14,499 bases of DNA. Source: Hondaea fermentalgiana (taxonomy: Eukaryota > Sar > Bigyra > Thraustochytrida > Thraustochytriidae). The notes under the pieces are model-generated. The model saw only the letters and a list, made by a program, of their open reading frames with translations, had not been told where the DNA came from and did not search any database. Positions within the stretch are counted from its first letter, which is position 1; the number at the start of each line of letters is the position of its first letter. The stretch covers positions 79,650-94,148 of the forward strand of contig NPFB01000183.1 of the NCBI GenBank assembly GCA_014084085.1, given 5' to 3'. Shown here piece by piece: positions 1 through 8,000 of the stretch. The position numbers were made by a program, and so were the translations under genes.

Positions 1-83
1 GCCGCCGTCAGCGCGCCTCCGCGAGGCCTCGCCGCGAGCACCCCGCGCGTCGCCGCGCTCGCGCTCCTGGCCAGCATCATCAT
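1..83 (-). CDS. 5' end of a gene leaving the left edge; mitochondrial-presequence-like N-terminus
   Basis: Three consecutive ATG codons on the minus strand (83-75) open a frame that runs off the left edge. The first residues read MMMLARSASAATRGVLAA and continue with more Arg, Pro, Gly and Ala. There are no acidic residues and the arginines are spaced regularly among Ala/Ser. That is the composition of a mitochondrial targeting peptide, so the product is inferred to be an imported mitochondrial protein. The leader just before the ATGs is a purine-rich GAGGAGG-type stretch. Only about 27 codons are inside the window, so the mature protein cannot be identified. In GC-rich DNA an open frame of this length can arise by chance; the presequence-like composition is the main support. 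Confidence 0.45.
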   Translation of the reverse strand, partial: MMMLARSASAATRGVLAARPRGGALTA

Positions 84-686
84 CCTCCTCCGCTCCCGGT
101 CTGCGCAGCGGCCCCGACTCTGCCTGCTCTGCCCGCTCTCCTCTCCCCTGCGCTCTCCGCCTGCCTGGCCTCCCTGCCCTGCCGCGCGCGAAGCGGGCGC
201 TGCTGCCGTCGCCGTCGCCGCTGCCGTCGCGGGCTCGAGCGCGGCGTGCTTGGATGGCGTCCTGCTGCACCACCCGAGGCGGCGTCAGTGTGGTGGCAGC
301 GAGTAACTTACATGTCAAGGTTAGGAATGAGCGGGCAGGAGGCGGGAGAGATTTTGCCGCTCGTGGCCACAGCTTTCCCGCCTCCTCTTTCGGTGGGACT
401 GGCTGCGACGAAGAGCTCGACGCGGCGGGAGAGGGGAAAGCAAACGAGCAGCAGGCGGATGCGAGGTGGGAGAACACGCAGGAAAGGGTCGCTGGCTTCA
501 AGAGGGGCGGGAGATGAGGGTGCAGGCATTTGTTTGGCCCAGAGGAAAGTCGACGAGGCGTGCGTGGTGGTGAGGAAGAGTGCAGAAGAGAGCGGGTGTC
601 GTTGAGACGCTCGAGCGTGCTTTGAACAAGAGGAAATAGCGATTGCAGATTCGATTGGCAAAAGTTCTAGAGTATTTCTTTACTGT
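84..686. other. Intergenic region between the edge gene and the MBOAT gene
   Basis: About 600 bp. The left half is very GC-rich and would be the promoter and leader of the minus-strand edge gene. The right half is purine-rich and contains the 3' flank of the MBOAT gene. Short ORFs here have skewed composition and no recognisable domain, so no further gene is called. Confidence 0.5.
202..230. repeat. GCCGTC/GCTGCC short tandem repeat
   Basis: An imperfect GC-rich run of GCC, GTC and CTG triplets lies in the putative promoter or leader of the left-edge gene. It is low-complexity sequence and no function is evident. Confidence 0.6.
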
Positions 687-1667
687 TCACAAGGGGTCGC
701 CCAGGAGCGCGAGCGTTGGGGCGACGACCATCGGTAGAGGGAGACCAATTGCGCAGATCGTCCAGACGCGACGGGAAAGGGTCGACTTCCAGCGCGTGAC
801 CCCAATCGCCTGCTCTACCATGAGGAGAAAGGGCTGCAGAATAAAGTACGAGGCCATCATTACCGCATCCTGAACGGGCATACCCGCGGCAAAAAGCTGA
901 GGTGTGTGAATCAAACCACTCGCCACAAAGGTAGCCATCACAGCAAAAGGGCGGGCGAGGTTCAACCTTGTACGCAATGGGATATAAATGTAAGACTCGA
1001 GCAGCTCTTGGACGAGCAGGTTCCATCGTTTTCCCCAAAATTCAGCAACAGACTGCGCGAGCAAAGGGCTGTTCTGCGCAGGAGGCACTTCGATGGCCAT
1101 TTGAGAAGTAACTAAGCCCAGTGCACTGTCCAGGATGACAAGACACGAGTGGAGATACATTGCGCCTGCCAAAGTACCAACGGCGAAAGCAAAAGGGCGC
1201 GGAAGCCTGTTGCGCAGGACAAGAGCACCGACGCACGAAGCACAGAGTATCGCGTACGTTACGAGATTTCGCAGAGAGTCGAAAAAAATGGTCCGCGTTC
1301 GTTCGGGGGGCACATTGAATTTGCAAAACCGATAGTCCTGGTAAAGAATTGTCGTGTGCAATGTTCGGCCCCGCACACTCACGTTGCGAAAACGCTCCTC
1401 GTAAAAGGTCTGCGACGCGCGAATTATATAATAAGGCACTGCGACGATGAGGATGCTGCGCAGACCTGCCTCCTCCGGTGAGACCATGGAAGGCGCGAGA
1501 ATGATGAGTGGCGAAATTAGCGTGAACACGAGGTGCTTGTGAGCCCAAGACCCCTCGGGAAAGATGCGCTTGGCGAGATCGTCGAGGGATGGCGAGAGCA
1601 GACAAATCGTTCCATACGACATTGCCCACGCTGCGGCCGCAGGCCAATAGCTGTCAAAGAGTCCCAT
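687..1667 (-). CDS. MBOAT / wax-synthase-like O-acyltransferase
   Basis: This 326-residue multi-pass membrane protein has hydrophobic segments at about residues 11-26, 46-62, 70-82, 134-150, 158-184, 240-256, 266-285 and 301-322. Residues 210-216 are FWGKRWN, a signature of plant and bacterial wax-synthase-type members of the MBOAT superfamily. Residues 249-254 are ASGLIH, whose His254 matches the invariant, presumed catalytic histidine in that family. Members transfer a fatty acyl group from acyl-CoA to a hydroxyl acceptor, typically a fatty alcohol, in the ER membrane. The real acceptor here cannot be read from the sequence. The length is close to plant wax synthases (about 340-350 aa). The start is the first ATG after the leader ACAAGCAAGC and no intron is needed. 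It is transcribed divergently from the EF-hand gene. A related sterol or diacylglycerol acyltransferase role is possible. Confidence 0.8.
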   Translation of the reverse strand: MGLFDSYWPAAAAWAMSYGTICLLSPSLDDLAKRIFPEGSWAHKHLVFTLISPLIILAPSMVSPEEAGLRSILIVAVPYYIIRASQTFYEERFRNVSVRGRTLHTTILYQDYRFCKFNVPPERTRTIFFDSLRNLVTYAILCASCVGALVLRNRLPRPFAFAVGTLAGAMYLHSCLVILDSALGLVTSQMAIEVPPAQNSPLLAQSVAEFWGKRWNLLVQELLESYIYIPLRTRLNLARPFAVMATFVASGLIHTPQLFAAGMPVQDAVMMASYFILQPFLLMVEQAIGVTRWKSTLSRRVWTICAIGLPLPMVVAPTLALLGDPL

Positions 1668-2361
1668 GCTTGCTTGTTTACGAAGAAAGCAGCAGAGACG
1701 AGAAAAGCCTCAGCGCGTCGTCTCGTAGTGCGGGGTGAAAGGAAAGAGCGGTGACGCGCGACTCGCAAGGATGACGCAAGTTGCTGGCGGCCTGGGCTCG
1801 GCAAAGAGCCCTTCCTCTTCTCTGCAAGCGAGTCGAGCAAGCAGCGCGCCCGAGTGCGCGCGCCCCCCTCGTCACTCCTCGCCTCGTCTCAGCGCAAGCC
1901 CCCTGGCTGCACGCGCGAGCGATTTGCGGTCTGCTGAGCGAGGACCCCCCTCCCCTTTCTTTCTCACATTCACATTTTTTGTCAGCGAGTAAAAAGAAAA
2001 AATTATACAGTGCACACCCCCATGCGTTCCCGCTCGCCAAAGGTGTGCGTGGGAATGTGATGCAGCGCGGCACATTGAGCATCGAGCGAGTTCTTTGGTC
2101 GAGCGTGGTTTGCTTGGCCTGCCTTTCAGAATCATCAGCTGGGCCGCAGGGTGGCGTGGTGTGACGTGGCGTGGCGAGGCGGCGCGAGACAGGGCAGTCG
2201 ATCGATCGATAGTAACGAGACGCCGACGCGCAAGTGGCCCCGCCCTAGTTAGTGTAGAGGAAAACAAAACGAGAAACTCAGACGGACATACTACATACCA
2301 GCTGTGCTGCCTGAGACGACGAAAAACCAGGGTACATTGTCACTCAGACTGACGTGCAAAG
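1668..2361. promoter_or_regulatory. Divergent promoter region, MBOAT (left) and EF-hand (right)
   Basis: These 694 bp separate two oppositely oriented start codons, so they should hold both promoters. Visible structure: ACAAGCAAG directly before the MBOAT ATG; a C/T-rich tract at about 1946-1980; an A-rich stretch with a TATA-like ATTATAC near 2001-2007; the 9-mer GTGGCGTGG at 2151-2159 and again at 2166-2174; and a TCGATCGATCGA palindrome at 2198-2209. No ORF here looks coding. Which element serves which gene cannot be told. Confidence 0.6.
2198..2209. repeat. TCGATCGATCGA palindrome
   Basis: A perfect 12-bp palindrome made of GATC units lies 150-165 bp upstream of the EF-hand ATG. Its core TCGATCGA recurs upstream of the aldolase gene at 14309-14316. 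It could be a factor-binding site or simple low-complexity sequence. Confidence 0.5.
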
Positions 2362-3753
2362 ATGTCCTCGCCCATGCAGCGGGGGCGCAGACGCGCAGAG
2401 CTCCGCAAAGAACTTGCGCGCGAAGTCTTTGCAAAGCAGCTTACCGATGGCGTCGACGTGGAAACCCTCCTCCTGGACAAGCTCATGCAGCGCTCGAAGG
2501 GCGGCTCGAACGGCATTCTGCAGCAGTTCCGCAAAATCGACATGAGCGTAGGCGATGGGGAAGAAGCCGAAATCTCCTTTGAGAACTTCAAAGAGTGCCT
2601 TGCCAAGTTCGGTCTCGACGGACTTCGCGAAGAGGATGCGCGCAAGCTTTTCAACAAATATGACACCGATGGTAGCGGCGGCATCAGTCTGCAAGAGTTC
2701 GCCAACAATGTCATCAAGGCTACGCAAATAAACTCAAACATTGGCCGCTCAAATACCGACATCCAAGATGCTAAGCGAGCTCGCGAGAGAGCGCGCATCA
2801 TGAAGCAGACTGCCATGCGTACTGGCTGGAAGACTGTCAGCGTTGACGCGGAGAGACTTTTGCAGCAAAAGATCGAAGAGCGCATCAAAGGCGGACCCAA
2901 CTCACTGCGTCTTGCCTTTCGAAAATTCTGCAGCGACCGCAGAGGCGACAGCGCCATTTCTTTTGAAGAGTTTGGCAGTACACTTGCACGCATGGGTCTC
3001 GAAGGGCTCTCGGAAGATGACCTGCGCGTACTCTTTGACCGCTTCGACGACGATAAAAATGGGACCATCGAGTATTCTGAGTTCGTAGAGTTTGTCCTCA
3101 AGAGCAATGCACGCCACAACGGTCTCGCCGTGGCGCACATGGCCGCTGACAAGCAGGCCCAGCGCTTGCGGCAAAAGGCACTTGAAAAGCAAAAGAGGCT
3201 CAGCAAGCTCCACTGGGACTATGCGGCTGATCACGTCGATATTGAGACCATGGTCGTCGATAAAGTCCAACAAAAGCTCAAGTCAGGCCCGCATGCCCTC
3301 CGACGAGCATTTGGCCTTTTTGATCAGGAACACGGCGATGCTGCTGAAATTTCTCGGGATGCCTTTCGTATGGGTCTTGAGGAGCTTGGCTTTGTGGACA
3401 TTCCACCCCGAATTGTCAAGCGACTCTTTGCAAAGTACGATACCTCTGGAGACGGCATCATCTCCTTTAGCGAATTCATCGCCCAAATGGAGCATCCCAC
3501 GCGAGTCGGCGAGCGAGCTGCGCTCAATTGCTGCAAGCACTGCTGTTGTCATCGGACGCCAGACAAGCATCGCCGGCACCACAAAAAGAGCTCGAGACAC
3601 GGTCGGCCATCCTTGTCGTCGTCGTCGTCGTCGTCGTCTGAGCATCGTCCCAAGACGCAGCAACACCCATCGACACGCTCCTTGCGGACGTCGAGGTCTG
3701 AGGTCAGTCTCTTGCCGCCTGTCACCGGACGTTCGCTCCAGGTCCCAACATAG
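2362..3753 (+). CDS. Triple-module EF-hand calcium-binding protein with Ser/His/Arg-rich tail
   Basis: 463 residues. Three homologous modules lie at about 31-119, 160-247 and 291-377. Each begins with a V-D-x-E-type helix and a K-x-G-x-x-x-L-R/Q-x-x-F segment, followed by a degenerate EF-hand and then a canonical one. The canonical loops are DTDGSGGISLQE (101-112), DDDKNGTIEYSE (229-240) and DTSGDGIISFSE (360-371). All three keep Asp at loop position 1, Gly at 6 and Glu at 12, so about three calcium ions are expected. Linkers at 135-150 and 262-282 are charged and helical. The tail has a Cys/His cluster at 390-397 (CCKHCCCH), a basic stretch, a polyserine run at 419-426 and S/R-rich disorder. 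The family role is Ca2+ sensing; the target is unknown. The ATG at 2362 opens the frame directly before the first module. Splicing of the tail into the downstream TIR frame cannot be excluded. Confidence 0.85.
   Translation: MSSPMQRGRRRAELRKELAREVFAKQLTDGVDVETLLLDKLMQRSKGGSNGILQQFRKIDMSVGDGEEAEISFENFKECLAKFGLDGLREEDARKLFNKYDTDGSGGISLQEFANNVIKATQINSNIGRSNTDIQDAKRARERARIMKQTAMRTGWKTVSVDAERLLQQKIEERIKGGPNSLRLAFRKFCSDRRGDSAISFEEFGSTLARMGLEGLSEDDLRVLFDRFDDDKNGTIEYSEFVEFVLKSNARHNGLAVAHMAADKQAQRLRQKALEKQKRLSKLHWDYAADHVDIETMVVDKVQQKLKSGPHALRRAFGLFDQEHGDAAEISRDAFRMGLEELGFVDIPPRIVKRLFAKYDTSGDGIISFSEFIAQMEHPTRVGERAALNCCKHCCCHRTPDKHRRHHKKSSRHGRPSLSSSSSSSSEHRPKTQQHPSTRSLRTSRSEVSLLPPVTGRSLQVPT
3616..3639 (+). 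repeat. (TCG)7-TCT microsatellite encoding polyserine
   Basis: Seven perfect TCG triplets plus TCT, read in frame, encode a serine run in the disordered tail of the EF-hand protein. A triplet array of this kind can change length without shifting the frame. Confidence 0.9.
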
Positions 3754-3828
3754 TCGCTCTGTCCATAGAATGAGTGCAAACACCCGTGTAACCATAATCG
3801 ACGTCGCTTCACCATCTCTTTTGTCATT

Positions 3829-3836
3829 TGACGTCA
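3829..3836. promoter_or_regulatory. TGACGTCA palindrome (CRE/bZIP-type site) upstream of the TIR gene
   Basis: A perfect TGACGTCA octamer lies 178-185 bp before the TIR-gene ATG, in the 260-bp gap after the EF-hand stop codon. This is the classical CREB/ATF-class bZIP site. Binding here is inferred only from the motif. Confidence 0.4.
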
Positions 3837-4013
3837 CCGCACGCAGGGTGCTCTCGCCGCACACGTTCGGTCTCTCGCAAATACTGTCGTCAAGCAAACT
3901 TGCTGCCCGATAGAAGAAATCGACCAGCCTCAGCGTATGCCTATGTCGAGTTCGGTTCTGCGCTCGCGCTCGTGAAATCAATTTCCACACCCGAGTCCGG
4001 GAAACGTCTGGTC

Positions 4014-4574
4014 ATGTCTGTGGGGACGAAAAATGCCAAAGTTCCAGAGTTTGCTCCTTTTTTTGAGAACGGCTCATTGACGGAAGGTGAGGTAGATGCG
4101 AGTCGCATAGAAAAGGAGAACATTCCTCTCGCTGCTGGACTCAAGTACCACGTCTTTATAAGCCACCGACAGGTCGATGCAGGTGATGCGTGTAACCTCA
4201 TGGCGGAGAAGCTTCGGAATCGAGGACTCAAGGTTTGGGTTGACCAGGAGACGGAGGGTAATCTCGCAGAGGATGCCATGAGATGTGGCATCCGTGAGTC
4301 CAAGTGCTATCTGCTTTTCCTTTCCAAGACGGTGTTCAAGGGCGCCGTGAAAATGGAGCTGGAAACAGCGTTGCAGGAGGAGAAACCCATTTTGCTTGTG
4401 CACGAGTGCGACCCAGCTCGTATAGGATTTGCCAACTTTTCCAAATACATCAACGATGCTCCGGCATCAGCCAAGCACATCTTTCTCGAACAAGAGTCCA
4501 TGCCTTTTCAGCGTCGTCTGTACCTGGCCATGGGCTTTTACGAAGAGCTCGTTTCGCGCGTCAAAAATGCGTAG
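4014..4574 (+). CDS. Stand-alone TIR-domain protein, possible NAD-consuming enzyme
   Basis: 186 residues from the first ATG in frame; the frame is open upstream to 3828 but has no ATG. After a roughly 43-residue leader, residues 45-56 (YHVFISHRQVDA) match TIR box 1. Residues 66-78 (KLRNRGLKVWVDQ) form the second helix and strand, followed by a BB-loop-like segment. Residues 93-105 (IRESKCYLLFLSK) match the buried strand and the LS motif of box 2. Glu115, in VKMELETAL, aligns with the catalytic glutamate of SARM1-type TIR NADases. TIR domains act either as signalling adaptors or as enzymes that cleave NAD+ to nicotinamide and ADP-ribose products. The conserved Glu makes the enzymatic option plausible but does not prove it. 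There is no transmembrane segment, LRR or kinase domain, so it is a small soluble protein. Its neighbour is an EF-hand gene in the same orientation 260 bp upstream; co-function is speculative. Confidence 0.8.
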   Translation: MSVGTKNAKVPEFAPFFENGSLTEGEVDASRIEKENIPLAAGLKYHVFISHRQVDAGDACNLMAEKLRNRGLKVWVDQETEGNLAEDAMRCGIRESKCYLLFLSKTVFKGAVKMELETALQEEKPILLVHECDPARIGFANFSKYINDAPASAKHIFLEQESMPFQRRLYLAMGFYEELVSRVKNA

Positions 4575-5012
4575 TTCTACCAAAAAGGCAAAGAAATGAT
4601 GTTGAATATTGTTGTTTTTTCTGCTGTGCTTGCTGGTTTGAGTTTTGGTCTTGATTGTCAAGCAAGCTCGACGGTGTGTGTGAAAATGGCGATTCTCTCT
4701 TTTGGCTCGGTAGAGTGTGCGTTTTTCGCATTATTTCGAGGAACTTCAGCTCAGGTTCGCAGCTGGCCACTCTCCGCAATCACCTCGCCACATCCAAGCA
4801 CTTTTGCTCGCGGGGCACGCTCAACCCGCACTTGACATCACACCGCACATCCGCAATGATAACCAACTTTGCAGAGTTTTGCCTTTTTTCAAAAATGGGT
4901 TGCGCAAAAGCTTGGCACCACCGCATACGTAGTGGAAACTTGTACAAAGAGCGACGCCAATCTCTCCTCGCTCTGCGGTTGGTTGCGCGGAGAGAGGCGA
5001 CGCAAGCGCACC
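4575..5012. other. Intergenic region between TIR and WDR6 genes
   Basis: 438 bp. The first part is T-rich and would be the TIR-gene 3' UTR. The remainder should contain the WDR6 promoter and leader. The frame upstream of the WDR6 ATG is open back to about 4869 but contains no ATG, so it does not extend the gene. No clear promoter motif is seen. Confidence 0.5.
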
Positions 5013-8000
5013 ATGTCGCTCGATTTGTCGGCGGCCTTCCTCCCTGTGACGGCCCTTACGTTCTGGGACCTCGACACGGGCGCGAGCGCAGAGAAAAGCC
5101 GTCAGGCAGAAGGGCGACCACCCGTCTTGCTGCTCGCCGGCGCGGGCTCCGATGTCCGCACCTATGAGCTGCGCCGGCGTCAGGGTGACCACGGCGACGC
5201 ATCAAGCGCCGAATGGGCCTTTGTATCGTCGCAATCCATGCTGTAAGTTTTGTCCAACAGGAGTCCAGAGCTCAACAAGGTTGTTGCCGTTCTGACAAAG
5301 AAAGAAAACCAAACTGGCCATTGGGCCTGCTCAACATTACATTGCCTGCGTGCGCCACGCTCGACTGTGGATAAACGCAGACCGAGCGCCGTTGTTCATG
5401 GTATTTGCCCCGACGAAAACATTGCCATGGCGCAGCAAGGCAAACACGAGCCTCGCTGTCTCGTTTTTGGACACCGTCGCGCAAAAATCTGTACCTGGGA
5501 TCCAGCGCAAGGAGGAGCTCTGCAAACTCGTGCTGTCCTAGAAGGAATAAGTGATCTCGTGTGGGATGCCACGTGGGTGTCTCTAGATAGCATTGCGCTT
5601 GGCACTGCGCAGGGATTCGTGGAAGTCTACTCGAAACTTGACGATGGGACGTCTCAATGGGCGCGTTCCCATCGCGTGCTCTGCACCGCGCGATGCATTC
5701 TGTACTCGCTTGCATTCTCGCCCGTGGTCGACCACGCGCAGGTCCTCCTAGCTTCGGGTACCGTGTTTGGGGAGATCATTTTGTGGGCTGGTGCAAGCAC
5801 CGACGGCGAGCCTCTGCGTAGACTTGAAGGTCATCACGGTCCTGTCTTTCGCGTCAGCTGGAGTGCAGACGGACGCCAGCTTTGTAGCGTCGGTGACGAC
5901 CGCACCGTAAGGGTTTGGACGGCACAGGAAGGCCTCACGGACTTTGCCGAGACGTGGAAGGCCTTTGGGCACAATGCTCGCATCTGGGATTGCGTATTTG
6001 CGCCTCGACTCGACGCTGTTGCAACCGTTGGCGAGGACCGTCAGGTACGCGTATGGGGTGCCAAGGACGGCGCTCCGCTTGCTCTCTTTGAGGCACATTT
6101 TGGTCGTCATATTTGGCGCTGCGCTCTTTGGGCCGGGCGTTATGGAACTCAAAGCGACGCCCAAGCTTGCGTTCTTGCAACCGGTGGTGGAGATAGCGCG
6201 GTCAACGTCTTTGACCTCGAGCGCGAGGTCACGTCGCGTGCGCAGATGCGCGCGCTCCTCTGTCGTCGCAATAGGGCATCGGCGAACGCGACCTCGCTTG
6301 TCACCCAAGGTGACGACGCTGTGAATGGCGAAATTGGCAAAGTCGAGGATGACGGCTCGAAGCGGAAACGCCGTAAAGGAGTACAAGTGTCCGTGTCTCT
6401 CATCCACCACGTGCCTCAAGCGGACGGAAATGACACAGATCAAATACAGCTCATGATCTTTACGTCCAGCGGAGCGATCTATGCTCTCGATGGAACAATG
6501 GTCGACGCACCTTGGGTGGATCTTTACACGCCGACCAAGAGCAACGAAGAGTTCAAGCCTTTCATTGTTCACCACACGCCAGGCAGCACTGACGTCCTAG
6601 TGGGCACCCGGCGCGGCCAAGTCATTCTCTTTCGAGACGAGACCAAAGGCTTTGATGCGCCGCATGCCCTCGTTCGTGTGGCCACTGTCAACGTCTTTGA
6701 AAACCCAGTTGCCTCCGTCGCTCAGCTGTTGTTGTGCGCGAGCGGAACAGTGCTTGTGACGACTCCAAGTGGGAGCGGCATCATTCGCGTCTGGAATGTC
6801 GTGGAGACCGGAAAGGACCTTGTTCTCACGGAGCGCTTCGCCGCAGAGGCAAGGTCGACTCAGGTCGCCGTCTATACGTGCACGGCAGAGATATCTGCGC
6901 TGGAAACCCTTGTTCTCGGCGACTCGCGCGGTAGCCTGCACTGGGTGGGTCTGAACACCGACAAGGGAAGCCAGCTCGTGCGGAGCCTTCCGAGGGCCCA
7001 CGGAACCTGCAAAATCGGTTGTCTAAAAGTCGACAGGAGTGGCGCCATTTACAGCGGCGGCCACAATAGCACGATTGTCAAGCTCAAGCCGCGCACCAAT
7101 GCTGGCATCGTCATTGCGCTGGAAGCGGTCTGCGTGATTCGCTTGGCACACGTCCTCGACCAAATCAATGAACTAAAGTGGACCTCCCCCGAGGGCGACT
7201 TGGTCGCGGCAGGGTTTCAATACACAGACTATGTCGTGTGGAACACCCGCACGCACACTCCTCTGCTCCGTGACAGATGCGGGGGATGGCGCAGACCGGG
7301 GACGGTGGTGTTAGATTCCAAGCCATTTCGCAAGTGCGCCATGTTCTACACAGAGTCTGCCCATGAGCGCCGCGACCGCGGCGCTGACACGGATGACTTG
7401 GCCATTCATCGTGTGGGCCGTCTGGCCTCGACGCTTGGTCTTGAGGCAGGTGCGGGTTGCACTCTTGGACAAGTCTTTCATAGCCGAAGCGTATGGGTGG
7501 CGCGATGGCTTCCAGGCAAGCTGGCAGATCACCTCATTGTTGGTTGCGAGGATGGCCTGCTGTCCCTGATTCATGCGCGCGGGCCGCGAGAAACTCGCGT
7601 CATTGCACAGCGTCAACGCGAAAGAAGTGTGCGTTGTGCGTGCATCCTTGATGGTGGCCTGCCTGACTACCCGGTCGTCTTTGTCACTGGAAGCTCAAAT
7701 CAGGTCTTGCGCGCCTGGCATGTTGACCCAGAAGCTGCGCATGCCAGTGAAGATGATGGCTTTGTTTTGCTTGCCGAGACCATGCCCGTGGACGAGGTTG
7801 ATGCGAACACGGCGCAAACAGAGGAGACAGACGGCGTTGCCGCATCGCACCGTGTACTGGGCCTCTATGGCCATGGTGACCTTGTTGTTGTGGGCACCTC
7901 TACCGGCCAGCTCGTGGTGTACGCGCTCGAGGTGTGCAAGGATGCGGACAAGATTGACGCTCAAGAGGATCATGATAAAATGAGTGGCCAGAGTCCAGGT

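Noticed and set aside
1..306. Plus frame open from the left edge to a TAA at 304-306
   Set aside because: It is rich in Pro/Ala/Arg/Cys without any motif. Absence of stops is expected at this GC content, and the minus-strand presequence reading is more convincing.
254..517. ATG-started plus ORF of 87 codons near the left end
   Set aside because: No domain, low-complexity Gly/Ala/Arg composition and no conserved look. GC-rich DNA gives such ORFs by chance.
2340..3206. 288-codon minus frame opposite the EF-hand gene
   Set aside because: It is an antisense shadow, Ser/Arg-rich, over a gene with clear EF-hand motifs on the plus strand.
3092..3913. Long plus frame overlapping the EF-hand gene
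   Set aside because: It is the +1 shadow of the EF-hand CDS, and its composition (Ser, Arg, Pro) is not protein-like. The end (3770-3913, from an ATG) could be a leader exon of the TIR gene but no clear splice sites support it.
3828..4013. Upstream extension of the TIR CDS
   Set aside because: The open frame begins with TTG and has no ATG before 4014, so the first ATG in frame was taken as the start.
4869..5012. Upstream extension of WDR6 exon 1
   Set aside because: The frame is open but has no ATG before 5013, and the family N-terminal pattern begins right after 5013.
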